A stretch of 64,000 nucleotides of DNA from Rubrobacter marinus. Lineage in GTDB: Bacteria; Actinomycetota; Rubrobacteria; Rubrobacterales; Rubrobacteraceae. The position numbers and the translations under genes were made by a program. The stretch spans positions 434,001 through 498,000 of the forward strand of contig NZ_CP045121.1 of the NCBI RefSeq assembly GCF_011492965.1, in the 5' to 3' direction. Each line of letters begins with the position of its first letter. Position 1 is the stretch's first letter. The notes under the pieces are model-generated. The model searched no databases. It was not told where the DNA came from and worked only from the letters and a program-made list of their open reading frames with translations. Of the stretch, positions 16,726 through 26,201 are shown one piece after another.

Positions 16726-19700
16726 GAAACCGAGAAGTCTTCGTCAAGGACCCCCTGAAGACCACCATCCCCAATGACGGGGTGGCGAAGCTCGGCGAGC
16801 CGAGCACGGAGCAGGAGTGGGAGGTGCTGCGCTACGAGCTCTCTACCTTCGTCTGCAAAGGCGAGTACGAGCGGGGCCTCGACAAGATGCTTTCCAGCTA
16901 CCTCGCAAACCTCGGCAAGGCCACGCAGCCCGCCGCCTGGGTCAGCGGTTTCTACGGCTCCGGCAAATCCCACCTCGTCCGCGTACTCGAGTTCCTCTGG
17001 CGTGACGTGGCCTTTCCGGACGGAGCGACCGCCCACGGCCTAGTGGACCTGCCCGACGGGATCCGAGAGCACCTACGCGAGCTGACCACGATCGGGAGGC
17101 GCGGAGGGGGCCTCTGGTCGGTCGCCGGCACCCTGGGTGCCGGAGCCGGCGACAGCGTGCGGCTGTCGATCCTGAGCATAGTGCTCCAGAACGCCGGGCT
17201 GCCTGGGCAGTACGCTCAGGGCCGCTTCGTCCTCTGGCTGAAGCAGAACGACCTCTTCGATACCCTTAAGGAGAGGGTCGAGGCGGACGGACGGGGTTGG
17301 CGCGCCGAGCTCTCGAACCTCTTCGTCTCCCGGCACATCCCCCGCATCCTGCTGGAGCTCTCGCCGGGCTTCGCATCGAGCGAGGCCGAAGCCCGGCAGA
17401 CCTTGAAAGCTCAGTACCCGGAGCGGCAAGACATAAGCGACGAGGAGTTGCTCGACGCGATGACGGAAGTGCTCGCGTTGCAGTCCGGCGACCGGGAGAA
17501 CCCGCCCTGCACGCTGCTCGTGCTCGACGAGCTCCAGCAGTACGTTGGGGACAACGCGGACCGTGCCCTGCGGGTGCAGAACGTGGTCGAAGCGTGCTCC
17601 TCGCGCTTCGGAAGCCGCGTCCTGTTCGTTGCTACCGGACAGTCGGCGCTGCAGGCCACGCCGCAACTCAGCCGGTTGCAGGGGCGGTTCACGGTCCGGG
17701 TCCCGCTCGCCGACGCCGACGTCGAGCAGGTCGTCAGGGAGGTCGTGCTCCGTAAAGCCGAGGACAAGCGGCCCGACCTCCGCCGCGTTCTCGACGACAA
17801 CAGCGGCGAGATCGACCGCCAGCTCAGCGGGACCGAGATCGGGCCCAGAAGGGCCGACAGCGACGTGCTGATCGCCGACTACCCCCTCCTGCCCGCCCGG
17901 CGGCGCTTTTGGGAGCGTGTACTGCGCGCGACCGACAGGGCCGGGTCCAACTCTCAGCTCCGCGCCCAGTTGCGCATCGTCCACCAGACCACCCGCGAGG
18001 TCGCGGACGACCCCGTCGGTACCGTGGTGCCGGCCGACGCCCTCTACGAGCACCTGTACCTCGATATGATCTCGACCGGCGTCCTTCTTCGCGGGGTGGA
18101 CAACACCATCCGCGAGCAGCGGGACGGGACCCCAGGAGGCGAGATCCGCTCGCGGCTCTGCGCCCTGATCTTCCTGATAAGCCAGCTCCCGACCGAGCCC
18201 GGCAGCGACACGGGGGTCCGGGCGACGGTGGAGACCCTGACGGATCTTCTGGTCGAAGACCTGCGCGCCGGCGGCGCCTCCCTTCGCGCTAGCATCCCCC
18301 AACTCCTCGAAGGGATGGTGGAGAGCGGCAAGCTGATGCAGGTGGACGGCGAGTACCGGCTGCAGACGGTCGAGGGCGCCGAGTGGACGGCCGCCTACGG
18401 CAGCGCCTACGCCCGCATCATCGGCGATGACGGCCGGATCGCCAACGACCGCGCGAGGGAGCTGAAGCAGGCCGTTGCCGGCGCCCTCAAAGGGCTGGGC
18501 TTCCCCCAAGGCGAGAGCAAGACGCCCCGCAAGGTAGAGCCGCACTTCGGCGCCGACGCTCCGCAGACCGGCACGGGGGCCGTCCCCGTCTGGGTCCGCG
18601 ACGAGTGGTCCGTGGGCGCGAAGGCCGTGAGCGACGAGGCGCGCGCGGCCGGCGTGGAAGACCCGACGGTGTACGTGTTCTTGCCGCGCCGCGGCGCCGA
18701 CGAGCTCAAGAAGGCCCTCGCGAGCTACGAGGCGGCCACGGAGGTCCTGAGCAGCCGGGCGACGCCGAGCACGCGCGAGGGCGAGGAGGCGCGCGCGGCG
18801 ATGGAGTCCCGCCAGCGCAGGGCCCGCGCCGGCCTGGACGCCGCCATCGGGGTGGTGCTGGAGAACGCCCGCGTCCTCCAAGGCGGGGGCACGGAGGTCG
18901 TGGAGGGCTCCTTGCGGGCCGCGGTCGAGAGGGCCGCTCGTGCCTCCCTCGAGAGGCTCTACCCGCAGTTCCGCACCGGCGATCACGCCCGCTGGGATGC
19001 CGTTATGAAGCGCGCCCGCGAGGGAAGCGGCAGCCCGTTGGAGCCGCTGGGCTACGAGGGCAACGCCGAGAGCCACCCGGCCTGCTCCCGGATCCTCGCC
19101 TCCGTCGGCGCGGCTGGGAAGAGAGGCCGAGACGTGCGCGCCGAGTTCAGGATGCCCCCCTACGGCTGGCCGCAGGACGCGGTGGACGGCTCGCTCCTTA
19201 CGCTCCTCTCGGAGGGTCTGCTGAGGGCCTCCCAGAACGGCAGGCCCGTCACCGCGAAAGAGGTCGACGGCGCTAAGGTAGGGGCCACCGAGTTCCGGTC
19301 CGAGACCGTACACTTCACCCGGCTGCAGCTCATCAAGGTCCGCAAGCTGTTCGCCGACGCGGGCATGCAGGTGAGGAGCGGAGACGAGCTTCAGGCCGCC
19401 CTCGCGTTCCTCGACGCGGCGATCCGACAGGCCGAGGCCGCCGGCGGAGACGCTCCGCTCCCCGCGCCGCCCGACACCCAACACCTGAAGGCTATGAAGT
19501 CCCTGAGTGGCAACGAGCTCCTGCTGGCCCTCCACAACGCGGCCGATAGGCTGCGCGAGGAGATGGCCCTGTGGAAGAAGGCCGAAGCAGAAATCCGGAT
19601 CCGCCTGCCGCGCTGGAGACGCCTGACGCGCCTCCTCGACCACGCCCGACCGCTCCACGAGTCCGACGGGCTCCGGGGGCAGGCGGAGGCCATCCGCCGG

Positions 19701-20177
19701 GAGCGGACGCTGCTCGACGAGCCAGACCCTGTACAGCCGCTCCTCCGGGAGACCGCGGACCTCTTGCGGGCGGCGGTAGGGAGCGCCCACGCACAGTACG
19801 CCTCGACGTTCGAGGCCGGGCTGCGGAACCTGGAGGGCTCGGAGGCTTGGCGCTCCCTGCCCGCGGGGGAGGCAGGAAGCATCCGAGCCGCCAACGGCTT
19901 ATCGGCCCGACCGGAGCCGGGTCTCGGTACCGCCGAGGCCGTCCTCGACTCCCTCGACCGCACCTCGCTCTCCGAATGGGACAGCCTAATTGTCGCCCTC
20001 CCCGAGCGCTTCGCGCGCGCCTCTGAGGCCGCCGCGAAGAAGCTCGAACCGCAAGCCTTCCGCCTCCGGCGCCCCAGCGCTACGCTCAAGACGGCTGCTG
20101 AGGTCGACGCCTACCTCGACGAACTGAGGGCCGAGATCATGACCCACATCGAAAAGAAGCGGCCGGTGATCCTGTGA
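16722..20177 (+). CDS. brxC: BREX P-loop ATPase BrxC
   Basis: 1151 residues from a GTG overlapping the brxB stop (GTGA). The N-terminal signature FVKDPLKTTIPNDGVAKLGE is characteristic of BrxC/PglY. Walker A is GFYGSGKSH (about residues 76-84), and a Walker B-type LLVLDELQQY occurs near residue 265, with an arginine-containing sensor region after it (LFVATGQSALQATP). Length is close to the usual 1200. BrxC is the large AAA-type ATPase of BREX, acting with PglX and PglZ at DNA. The C-terminal 400 residues are helical and probably mediate assembly. Confidence 0.93.
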   Translation: MRNREVFVKDPLKTTIPNDGVAKLGEPSTEQEWEVLRYELSTFVCKGEYERGLDKMLSSYLANLGKATQPAAWVSGFYGSGKSHLVRVLEFLWRDVAFPDGATAHGLVDLPDGIREHLRELTTIGRRGGGLWSVAGTLGAGAGDSVRLSILSIVLQNAGLPGQYAQGRFVLWLKQNDLFDTLKERVEADGRGWRAELSNLFVSRHIPRILLELSPGFASSEAEARQTLKAQYPERQDISDEELLDAMTEVLALQSGDRENPPCTLLVLDELQQYVGDNADRALRVQNVVEACSSRFGSRVLFVATGQSALQATPQLSRLQGRFTVRVPLADADVEQVVREVVLRKAEDKRPDLRRVLDDNSGEIDRQLSGTEIGPRRADSDVLIADYPLLPARRRFWERVLRATDRAGSNSQLRAQLRIVHQTTREVADDPVGTVVPADALYEHLYLDMISTGVLLRGVDNTIREQRDGTPGGEIRSRLCALIFLISQLPTEPGSDTGVRATVETLTDLLVEDLRAGGASLRASIPQLLEGMVESGKLMQVDGEYRLQTVEGAEWTAAYGSAYARIIGDDGRIANDRARELKQAVAGALKGLGFPQGESKTPRKVEPHFGADAPQTGTGAVPVWVRDEWSVGAKAVSDEARAAGVEDPTVYVFLPRRGADELKKALASYEAATEVLSSRATPSTREGEEARAAMESRQRRARAGLDAAIGVVLENARVLQGGGTEVVEGSLRAAVERAARASLERLYPQFRTGDHARWDAVMKRAREGSGSPLEPLGYEGNAESHPACSRILASVGAAGKRGRDVRAEFRMPPYGWPQDAVDGSLLTLLSEGLLRASQNGRPVTAKEVDGAKVGATEFRSETVHFTRLQLIKVRKLFADAGMQVRSGDELQAALAFLDAAIRQAEAAGGDAPLPAPPDTQHLKAMKSLSGNELLLALHNAADRLREEMALWKKAEAEIRIRLPRWRRLTRLLDHARPLHESDGLRGQAEAIRRERTLLDEPDPVQPLLRETADLLRAAVGSAHAQYASTFEAGLRNLEGSEAWRSLPAGEAGSIRAANGLSARPEPGLGTAEAVLDSLDRTSLSEWDSLIVALPERFARASEAAAKKLEPQAFRLRRPSATLKTAAEVDAYLDELRAEIMTHIEKKRPVIL

Positions 20178-20287
20178 GCCGCCCGTGCTAACGCGGTGGA
20201 CGCCTGCCCCGAGCGGCCCGGAAAGCCCAGAGGATCGGTCGCGCCGGAGGGAAGCAAGGAGAACGTCAAAGATACGGGGGGACAGAG

Positions 20288-21457
20288 ATGCAACTCTTTA
20301 GGGTGCGTACCGACGATCACCTGAGCGTGGAGGGCGAGGTCGCCCCCAGCCGTTTCAAGGACTGGACCGTGGGCGGTCGCACGGGCCGGGAAGAGCACAT
20401 CGAGGAGCTGCTCGTGCGTCACCCTGGCCTCCTCAACTTCGAGACCTTTGACCTTGGCATGAGCTCGAACGACGAGGTCCTTATAGTCTCCCAGCAGCCC
20501 ATCGCCTCTAACAGAAAAAGGGCAGATCTCCTGGGAGTGCATAGAGACGGCAGCCTCGTGGTGATCGAGATAAAGCGCGACGCCGAAGACGCGAGCCATC
20601 GCACTGAGAGCCTGGAGTTCCAAGCCCTGCGCTACGCCGCAGCGAGCAGAAAAATGACCGCGTCCGAGGTGATTGGCCTCTTCAAGAACCATCTAAGGAA
20701 AAAGGAGGCGAGTGAGGAGACCGGGGAGCTGGGAGACTCCTATTGGAGGGCGCTCGCCGTAAAGCGTCTCGGCTCTCACCTTGTAGAAGAGGACGAGGAG
20801 ATGACCGAGGAAGACCTCGCCTCTATCATCGATCCGCGTAAGAAGCAGAAGATTTACTTGGTGGCCGCGAGCTATGAAGGGGACGCTACGGCCGCCTGCG
20901 CCTGGCTGCGCGAGCACGGTATCGACATCTCGGCCTTTCGACTGAGGCCGTATGTCATCGCGGGCGAACCTGTACTCGAGCGGGAACGGCTTATCCCGCC
21001 GCCGGAACTCGACGAGTTTATGAGCGAAACGTTCGCCGCTGTGCAGGCGCCCGAAACGCCAACAACCGCTTCCACGGCCCGGAAACCCATCATAAAACCC
21101 AGTGAGTTGACGTGGTCCGACAGGGAAGAACCGGTGTATGTGGCAAGTTGGCGAGCCCTACTCCAGCACGTCATTACCCGGGCGCTCTCGGAGGGCATGC
21201 CTCCCGAACAATTGCCCTTGAGATGGGCTCATGACGACAAGAGCGGCATGATCGCTTCGGCGTGGATAGAGACTCAAAATTCTTCCGTGGAAGGGCAAGA
21301 TCGCCATGAACACAGTGGGATGTTCGTAGATCTGCACGGCTCATCTGAATTCATCAGGGGTACGGTGAACACCATACTGCAAAGATGGAACACGCCGGTT
21401 GAGCTAACAGTAGAGACCGTCAACGGCGACACCTACGAGTTCCCGCTCTCCCCATGA
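20288..21457 (+). CDS. NucS/DUF91-like endonuclease embedded in the BREX operon
   Basis: 389 residues; ATG preceded by a G-rich ribosome binding site. The N-terminal domain has the NucS/DUF91 order: EEHIEELLVRHPGLL, RKRADLLGVHRDGSLVVIEI and KRD, i.e. a PD-(D/E)XK core with Asp, Glu and Lys in place. The middle (EEMTEEDLASIIDPRKKQKIYL) and the C-terminal segment (GMFVDLHGSSEFIRGTVN) are not assigned. It sits between brxC and pglX, separated by about 100 nt on each side, and its base composition is somewhat less G+C-rich than the neighbours. It is not a standard BREX gene, so an accessory nuclease acting with, or beside, BREX is the inference. Confidence 0.75.
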   Translation: MQLFRVRTDDHLSVEGEVAPSRFKDWTVGGRTGREEHIEELLVRHPGLLNFETFDLGMSSNDEVLIVSQQPIASNRKRADLLGVHRDGSLVVIEIKRDAEDASHRTESLEFQALRYAAASRKMTASEVIGLFKNHLRKKEASEETGELGDSYWRALAVKRLGSHLVEEDEEMTEEDLASIIDPRKKQKIYLVAASYEGDATAACAWLREHGIDISAFRLRPYVIAGEPVLERERLIPPPELDEFMSETFAAVQAPETPTTASTARKPIIKPSELTWSDREEPVYVASWRALLQHVITRALSEGMPPEQLPLRWAHDDKSGMIASAWIETQNSSVEGQDRHEHSGMFVDLHGSSEFIRGTVNTILQRWNTPVELTVETVNGDTYEFPLSP

Positions 21458-21554
21458 CCAGGGAAATGCCAACGCGGTAGACCACGATACGCGCGCGGAC
21501 CAAATTCCTGCGTCCCACCCCCAAGCCCCAAGAGGTCCACATCCAAAGGAGACT

Positions 21555-24500
21555 ATGGCACCCCTAGATCCAGCCCTCCGCAGAGTCCTTGAAGTCAGGA
21601 TCATCGCCGCCCGCAAGGCCGCGGAAGCGGCAGCCCGCTCCGCGCTCGACGCCCTCGCCGTCCGCGAGAGGGAGCCCTACGCAAACCTCGGCCCAGAGGA
21701 CCGCAAGCTCCGCAACCAGTTGCGGGCCAGGGCGCGACAACTTGGGGAGGGGAGCCTGGAGGCAGGCTACGACCGGCTCGTGGCCGAGTGCGCCTACGAG
21801 CAGTGGCACCGGATGCTCTTCGCCCGCTTCCTCGCCGAGAACGACCTCCTAATGCACCCCGAAGGCGTCCCGGTGACGCTGGCCGACTGTGCGGAGCTCG
21901 CCGGCGAGGAGGGCGATGCGGACGCTTGGGCGACCGCATCGCGCTACGCCGCTCGCATGCTCCCCGGCATCTTCCGCAACGAAGACCCCGTCCTCAAGGT
22001 GCGCCTCTTCCCCGAGGGGCGCAGCGCCCTGGAGCGCATCCTGGAGGAGATCCCCCCGCCCGCCTTCACCTCCGACGACGGGCTCGGCTGGGTCTACCAG
22101 TTTTGGCAGACGGAGGCTAAAAGAGAGGTCAACGCGAGCGGGCGCAAGATCGGGGGCGCCGACCTCCCTGCCGTCACCCAGCTTTTCACCGAGGACTACA
22201 TGGTGAAGTTCCTCCTGCACAACACCTTGGGGGCGTGGTGGGCCGCCCGCCACCCCGACAGCCCGATCAACGAGACCCTCGAATACCTCCGCCGCCTCGA
22301 CGACGGCGCCCCCGCGGCCGGAAACTTCCCCGGCTGGCCCGAGACCGTGGCCGAGTTGCGCGTCCTCGACCCCTGCTGCGGCAGCGGCCACGTCCTCACC
22401 GCCTCCGCCGACCTTCTCGCCCGGATGCGCGCCGAGGAGGAGGGGCTGGACGAGGCAGAGGCGTTCGAGGCCGTGCTGCGCGACAACCTCTTCGGGCTGG
22501 AGCTCGACGCCCGCTGCACCCAGCTCGCCGCCTTTGCTCTCGCCCTGCAAGCCTGGAAACGTGGCGGTTACCGCGAGCTGCCGATACCGAACGTCGCATG
22601 CAGTGGTCTCGCGGCCGGCGGGCGCATGGAGGAGTGGACCCGGCTCGCGAACGGCGATGCTCGCCTGGAGGAGACCCTGCGCCGGTTGCACGCCCTCTTC
22701 AAGAACGCCCCCGACCTCGGAAGCCTCATAGACCCGTCGCGCGTTTCGCAAGCTTTCACGTTTGAAGTCGCCGACTTCGAGGAGGCCGAGGAATTATTAG
22801 GGAAAGCACTCACCCGTGAAAAAAACGACGTTGATTTGACGGCTGCTGTATTTGGTGAGACAGCGCGTGGTTTGGCGAGGGCCGCAGCATTGCTAAAGGG
22901 GCGTTACCACCTTGTCGCTACGAACGTCCCGTATCTAGCTCGCGGCAAACAAGACGAAATCCTCAAAGATCACCTCGAAAAGTATTACCCAGCTGGTAAA
23001 GCCGATCTCGCAACTGCTTTCGTCCAGCGGTGTAGCGACTATTGCGCCCCTGGTGGCTCTTACGCTCTGGTGACACCACAGAACTGGCTCTTTCTTGGCA
23101 CATACAAGAAGCTGCGCGAACGTCTGCTTAAGACACAAAGTTGGGACTTCGTCGTTCGGTTGGGTCCGAAGGGTTTTCAGACGCCCATGTGGGATTTCAA
23201 CGTGATGCTGATAACTCTTAGCAACACCCCGCCCGCTTCGGGTTACCCAATGGCCGGCCTCGACGTCAGCGATCGCAAAACGCCCGCCGAGAAGGACCAC
23301 GCTCTCCACGATGCGGAAGTTTTGACACTTCCGCAGGCCGAGCAACTGGAGAATCCGGATGCTCGCGTGGTATTGGAAGAATCATCTACTCTGCCTCTAC
23401 TGCAGAAATACGCACGGAGCTTTCAGGGAATAAAAACGGGAGACGATCTGCGTTATCGAAGGACTTTTTGGGAAGTTCCCTCCTTCAAGGGTGTACGACC
23501 CTTCCACAGTACGGTAGCTTCGACGCAAACTCACGGGGGTCTTGAACATGTCGTTGACTGGCGCGATCACGGGGCGGGAATGGCTCGCTTACAGGGCATG
23601 GGTGCGTGGAGGAAGCAGGGTGTTGCTGTAAGCCAAATGGGGAATTTGCCTGCGGCGCTATTCTTCGGCGATGTTTTTGATAGCAACATGTCTCCAATAA
23701 TTCCAAACGATAAAGCTTATCTTCCTGCTATCTGGTCGTTCTGCTCTTCTCAAGAGTTTAGTGTTGAAGTGCGCAAAATCGATCAAGCCTTAAAGCCGAC
23801 TAACACAGCTCTTGTGAAGGTTCCCTTCGACCTCGAACGCTGGCAGAAGGTCGCAGACGAGCAGTACCCGGACGGCCTGCCGGAACCGTACTCTGACGAC
23901 CCGACGCAGTGGTTGTTCAAGGGAATAGTGACGGACACGACCGAGCCGTTGCAGGTCGCGGTGGCGCGGCTGCTGGGCTACTCCTGGCCGGATCAGGCCG
24001 AGGACGGCCTCGCACCCGACGCGGACAGCATAGTCTGTCTGCCGGCGGTCGAGGACGAACTGCCCGCCGCCGAGCGGCTGCGCTCCCTCCTGGCGCGGGC
24101 CTACGGCGAGGAGTGGTCGCCCGCCCTGCTCGACCGGTTGCTCGCGGGCGCGGACCACGCCGGCAAGGACCTGGGTACGTGGCTCAGAGACAAGTTTTTC
24201 GCCCAGCACTGCAAGCTCTTCCACAACCGCCCGTTCATCTGGCACGTCTGGGACGGCAGGAAGGACGGCTTCTCCGCCCTTGTCAACTACCACCGGCTAG
24301 ATAAGTCGAACCTCGGGCGACTGATCTACACCTACCTCGGCGACTGGATCGAGGCCCAGACGAGCGCGGCGAGGGCCGGCGTAACCGGGGCGGACCTTCG
24401 CCTCGCCGCCGCCCAGGACCTCAAGAGGAGGCTGGAAGCCATCCTGCACGGCGAGCCGCCCCACGACATCTACGTCCGCTGGAAGCCTCTCCACGAGCAG

Positions 24501-24707
24501 CCCATCGGCTGGGAGCCTGACCTCAACGACGGCGTGCGCCTCAACATCCGGCCCTTCATGCAGGCCGGCGTGCTCCGTGCGAGGCCCAACATCAAGTGGA
24601 ACAAGGACCGCGGCAAGAACCCCGACGGCTCCGAGCGCCACAACGACCTGCACCTCACGCGGGCGGAGAAGGATGAGGCTCGCAGAAAGCAGGCGAACAC
24701 GCCGTGA
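21555..24707 (+). CDS. pglX: BREX adenine-specific DNA methyltransferase PglX
   Basis: 1050 residues, ATG with AAAGGAGA upstream. SAM-binding motif I is LRVLDPCCGSGHVLTASADL (about residue 270), and the catalytic motif is TNVPYLARGKQ (about residue 454), with Val where most N6-adenine methylases have Pro. The C-terminal part contains the target recognition region. PglX methylates one strand of a non-palindromic site and so protects the host. Bases about 22780-23820 (motif IV through the presumed recognition domain) are clearly A+T-richer and use different codons from both flanks, which suggests domain exchange. The following nuclease gene overlaps by 4 nt (GTGA). Confidence 0.92.
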   Translation: MAPLDPALRRVLEVRIIAARKAAEAAARSALDALAVREREPYANLGPEDRKLRNQLRARARQLGEGSLEAGYDRLVAECAYEQWHRMLFARFLAENDLLMHPEGVPVTLADCAELAGEEGDADAWATASRYAARMLPGIFRNEDPVLKVRLFPEGRSALERILEEIPPPAFTSDDGLGWVYQFWQTEAKREVNASGRKIGGADLPAVTQLFTEDYMVKFLLHNTLGAWWAARHPDSPINETLEYLRRLDDGAPAAGNFPGWPETVAELRVLDPCCGSGHVLTASADLLARMRAEEEGLDEAEAFEAVLRDNLFGLELDARCTQLAAFALALQAWKRGGYRELPIPNVACSGLAAGGRMEEWTRLANGDARLEETLRRLHALFKNAPDLGSLIDPSRVSQAFTFEVADFEEAEELLGKALTREKNDVDLTAAVFGETARGLARAAALLKGRYHLVATNVPYLARGKQDEILKDHLEKYYPAGKADLATAFVQRCSDYCAPGGSYALVTPQNWLFLGTYKKLRERLLKTQSWDFVVRLGPKGFQTPMWDFNVMLITLSNTPPASGYPMAGLDVSDRKTPAEKDHALHDAEVLTLPQAEQLENPDARVVLEESSTLPLLQKYARSFQGIKTGDDLRYRRTFWEVPSFKGVRPFHSTVASTQTHGGLEHVVDWRDHGAGMARLQGMGAWRKQGVAVSQMGNLPAALFFGDVFDSNMSPIIPNDKAYLPAIWSFCSSQEFSVEVRKIDQALKPTNTALVKVPFDLERWQKVADEQYPDGLPEPYSDDPTQWLFKGIVTDTTEPLQVAVARLLGYSWPDQAEDGLAPDADSIVCLPAVEDELPAAERLRSLLARAYGEEWSPALLDRLLAGADHAGKDLGTWLRDKFFAQHCKLFHNRPFIWHVWDGRKDGFSALVNYHRLDKSNLGRLIYTYLGDWIEAQTSAARAGVTGADLRLAAAQDLKRRLEAILHGEPPHDIYVRWKPLHEQPIGWEPDLNDGVRLNIRPFMQAGVLRARPNIKWNKDRGKNPDGSERHNDLHLTRAEKDEARRKQANTP

Positions 24708-25732
24708 GCAAAGTTCACTACTTCCAGCGTTACAGCCAACGGGAGAACGTCGCGACGAACAACACGCTCCTGCTGCTCTCGCGCCTGTACGCCCACGACC
24801 CCTCGTACCTTGCCGCACTCTTGAACGACCTCCTCGAGCCGACGGAGCCCATCAAGGTCGGCCCGACATTCACCCAGCAGCGGAGCCACGAAGGCGCGAG
24901 CGTCCCCGACGCCCTCATAGAGCAGAGAAGCTTCAAGCTCGTCGTCGAGGCCAAGCGGGGGACGGAGGCCACCCTGGCGCAGTTGAAGGAGCACCTGAAC
25001 GCCTTCAAAGACGAGGAGACGAAGGTACTTGTGCTGCTTACGCCTACCGAGCAGACAGACGCCTTCAAAGAGGGGTTGAGAAAGGCGGTGAAGGAGTTCA
25101 ACGTCCAGAGCGCCGAGAAAGGAAAAGAGGTCGTAGATCTCTGCACGACGTTCGAGAAGATAATAAACAGCTTCGGCGCCATCCTGGCCGACCACGACCA
25201 CGAGATGCGGGAGCTCCTAGAGGACTACGAAGAGTACTGCTACGAGGAAACGTTGCTCCCTCAAAGGGATTCGTGGTTGCGAGCAGTCCCCTGCGGCAAG
25301 ACGTTCGAAGACAACAAGGAGCTGAAGCTCTACTACCAGCCGGTCACGCGGTCGTCGAGAGAACACAAATACCTCGGCATCTACAAGGACAAGCAAGTCC
25401 GGTTCATCGGAAAGGTCCAACACATCGTCGAAGCCGACCTTGTCGAGGGAGAGCTATCCGGCAAGCTGGACGGCCTCGGTTCGGGAGAGCGAACCAGGAT
25501 CGAGAAAGCCATCATGAAAGCCAAAAACATAGAAGGCTATGATATTTCCACCGGACACAAGTTCTTTCTCGTAGAGGAGTTCCACGAGACCTCGTTCGAG
25601 AAGGTGTCCCCAGGTGGCTTGCAGAGCCAGCGCTACTTCGATCTCGTAAACGAGTTGGGCCTGAAGAACGCGAAGGAGCTGCCCGAAGTAGCGGAGATAG
25701 CTCCATTGCTGAGTGAGAAGAAGTGGAGATAG
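24704..25732 (+). CDS. PD-(D/E)XK-like nuclease family protein in the BREX operon
   Basis: 342 residues, GTG overlapping the pglX stop. The N-terminal 120 residues look like a restriction-type core: TFTQQRSHEGASVPDALIEQ, then KLVVEAKRGTEATLAQLKEH, giving an Asp, then Glu-x-Lys, followed by strand KVLVLLTP. The rest (KLYYQPVTRSSREHKYLGIY) is unassigned. Similar proteins are annotated as PD-(D/E)XK nuclease family in defence loci. Tight coupling to pglX suggests a restriction partner or specificity accessory. It lies in the pglX-pglZ interval, which often holds extra genes in BREX loci. Confidence 0.7.
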   Translation: MSKVHYFQRYSQRENVATNNTLLLLSRLYAHDPSYLAALLNDLLEPTEPIKVGPTFTQQRSHEGASVPDALIEQRSFKLVVEAKRGTEATLAQLKEHLNAFKDEETKVLVLLTPTEQTDAFKEGLRKAVKEFNVQSAEKGKEVVDLCTTFEKIINSFGAILADHDHEMRELLEDYEEYCYEETLLPQRDSWLRAVPCGKTFEDNKELKLYYQPVTRSSREHKYLGIYKDKQVRFIGKVQHIVEADLVEGELSGKLDGLGSGERTRIEKAIMKAKNIEGYDISTGHKFFLVEEFHETSFEKVSPGGLQSQRYFDLVNELGLKNAKELPEVAEIAPLLSEKKWR

Positions 25733-25907
25733 CCTGCATAGAGGGCGGCAACCATACGACGCCACCCCGAAGAAATGCCTCGACATGGGACGGCCGCGGG
25801 ACGAAAGGCAGAGCACCTGGCACCTCTTCAATGAGAAGCGGCCAATATCACCTCAAAGCCATCGGCGGCGTCGCGCGCATCAAGGAGAAACGTAGAACTG
25901 GGGCATT

Positions 25908-25925
25908 AGCACGTAAATACGTGCT
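25908..25925. promoter_or_regulatory. Palindromic operator AGCACGTA-AA-TACGTGCT before vapB
   Basis: Perfect 8-bp arms around a 2-nt centre, ending 33 nt before the vapB ATG, in the 226-nt gap after the nuclease gene. VapBC complexes bind such dyads to repress their own promoter. The site therefore suggests the toxin-antitoxin pair, and possibly pglZ-brxL behind it, has its own regulated promoter. Confidence 0.6.
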
Positions 25926-25958
25926 ACGCTACTTTGCGTGAACGGAACGGAGGCGCGC

Positions 25959-26201
25959 ATGGAGACCAGGAACATAACGCTGTCCCTGCCCGAGGAGGTG
26001 CTGCGGGAGGCCAAGGTCTTAGCGGCGCGACGGGGCACGTCCGTCTCCGCGCTGCTCGCCGGGGCACTCTCGGAGCTGGTGGAGCGCGAGAGCGGGTACG
26101 CCGCGGCCAGGGAGAGGAGCCTGGCGGCGCTCGGCGGGGGTCGGGACCTCGGCACCGGAGGAGAGATACGTTGGGGCAGGGACGAGCTGCATGAACGTTG
26201 A
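25959..26201 (+). CDS. vapB: VapB-type ribbon-helix-helix antitoxin
   Basis: 80 residues. The ATG at 25959 is preferred over the GTG at 25938 because AACGGAGG sits 6 nt upstream. The N-terminus TRNITLSLPEEVLREAKVLA is a ribbon-helix-helix DNA-binding domain; the C-terminal tail (DLGTGGEIRWGRDELHER) is the usual toxin-wrapping segment. It overlaps the PIN toxin by 11 nt. Confidence 0.85.
   Translation: METRNITLSLPEEVLREAKVLAARRGTSVSALLAGALSELVERESGYAAARERSLAALGGGRDLGTGGEIRWGRDELHER

Noticed and set aside
17073..19790. 905-codon minus-strand frame opposite brxC
   Set aside because: Shadow of a strongly supported BrxC.
25723..25941. 72-codon frame between the second nuclease and vapB
   Set aside because: It starts inside the nuclease gene, has no ribosome binding site, and runs over the palindromic operator; HicA-like resemblance did not hold up.
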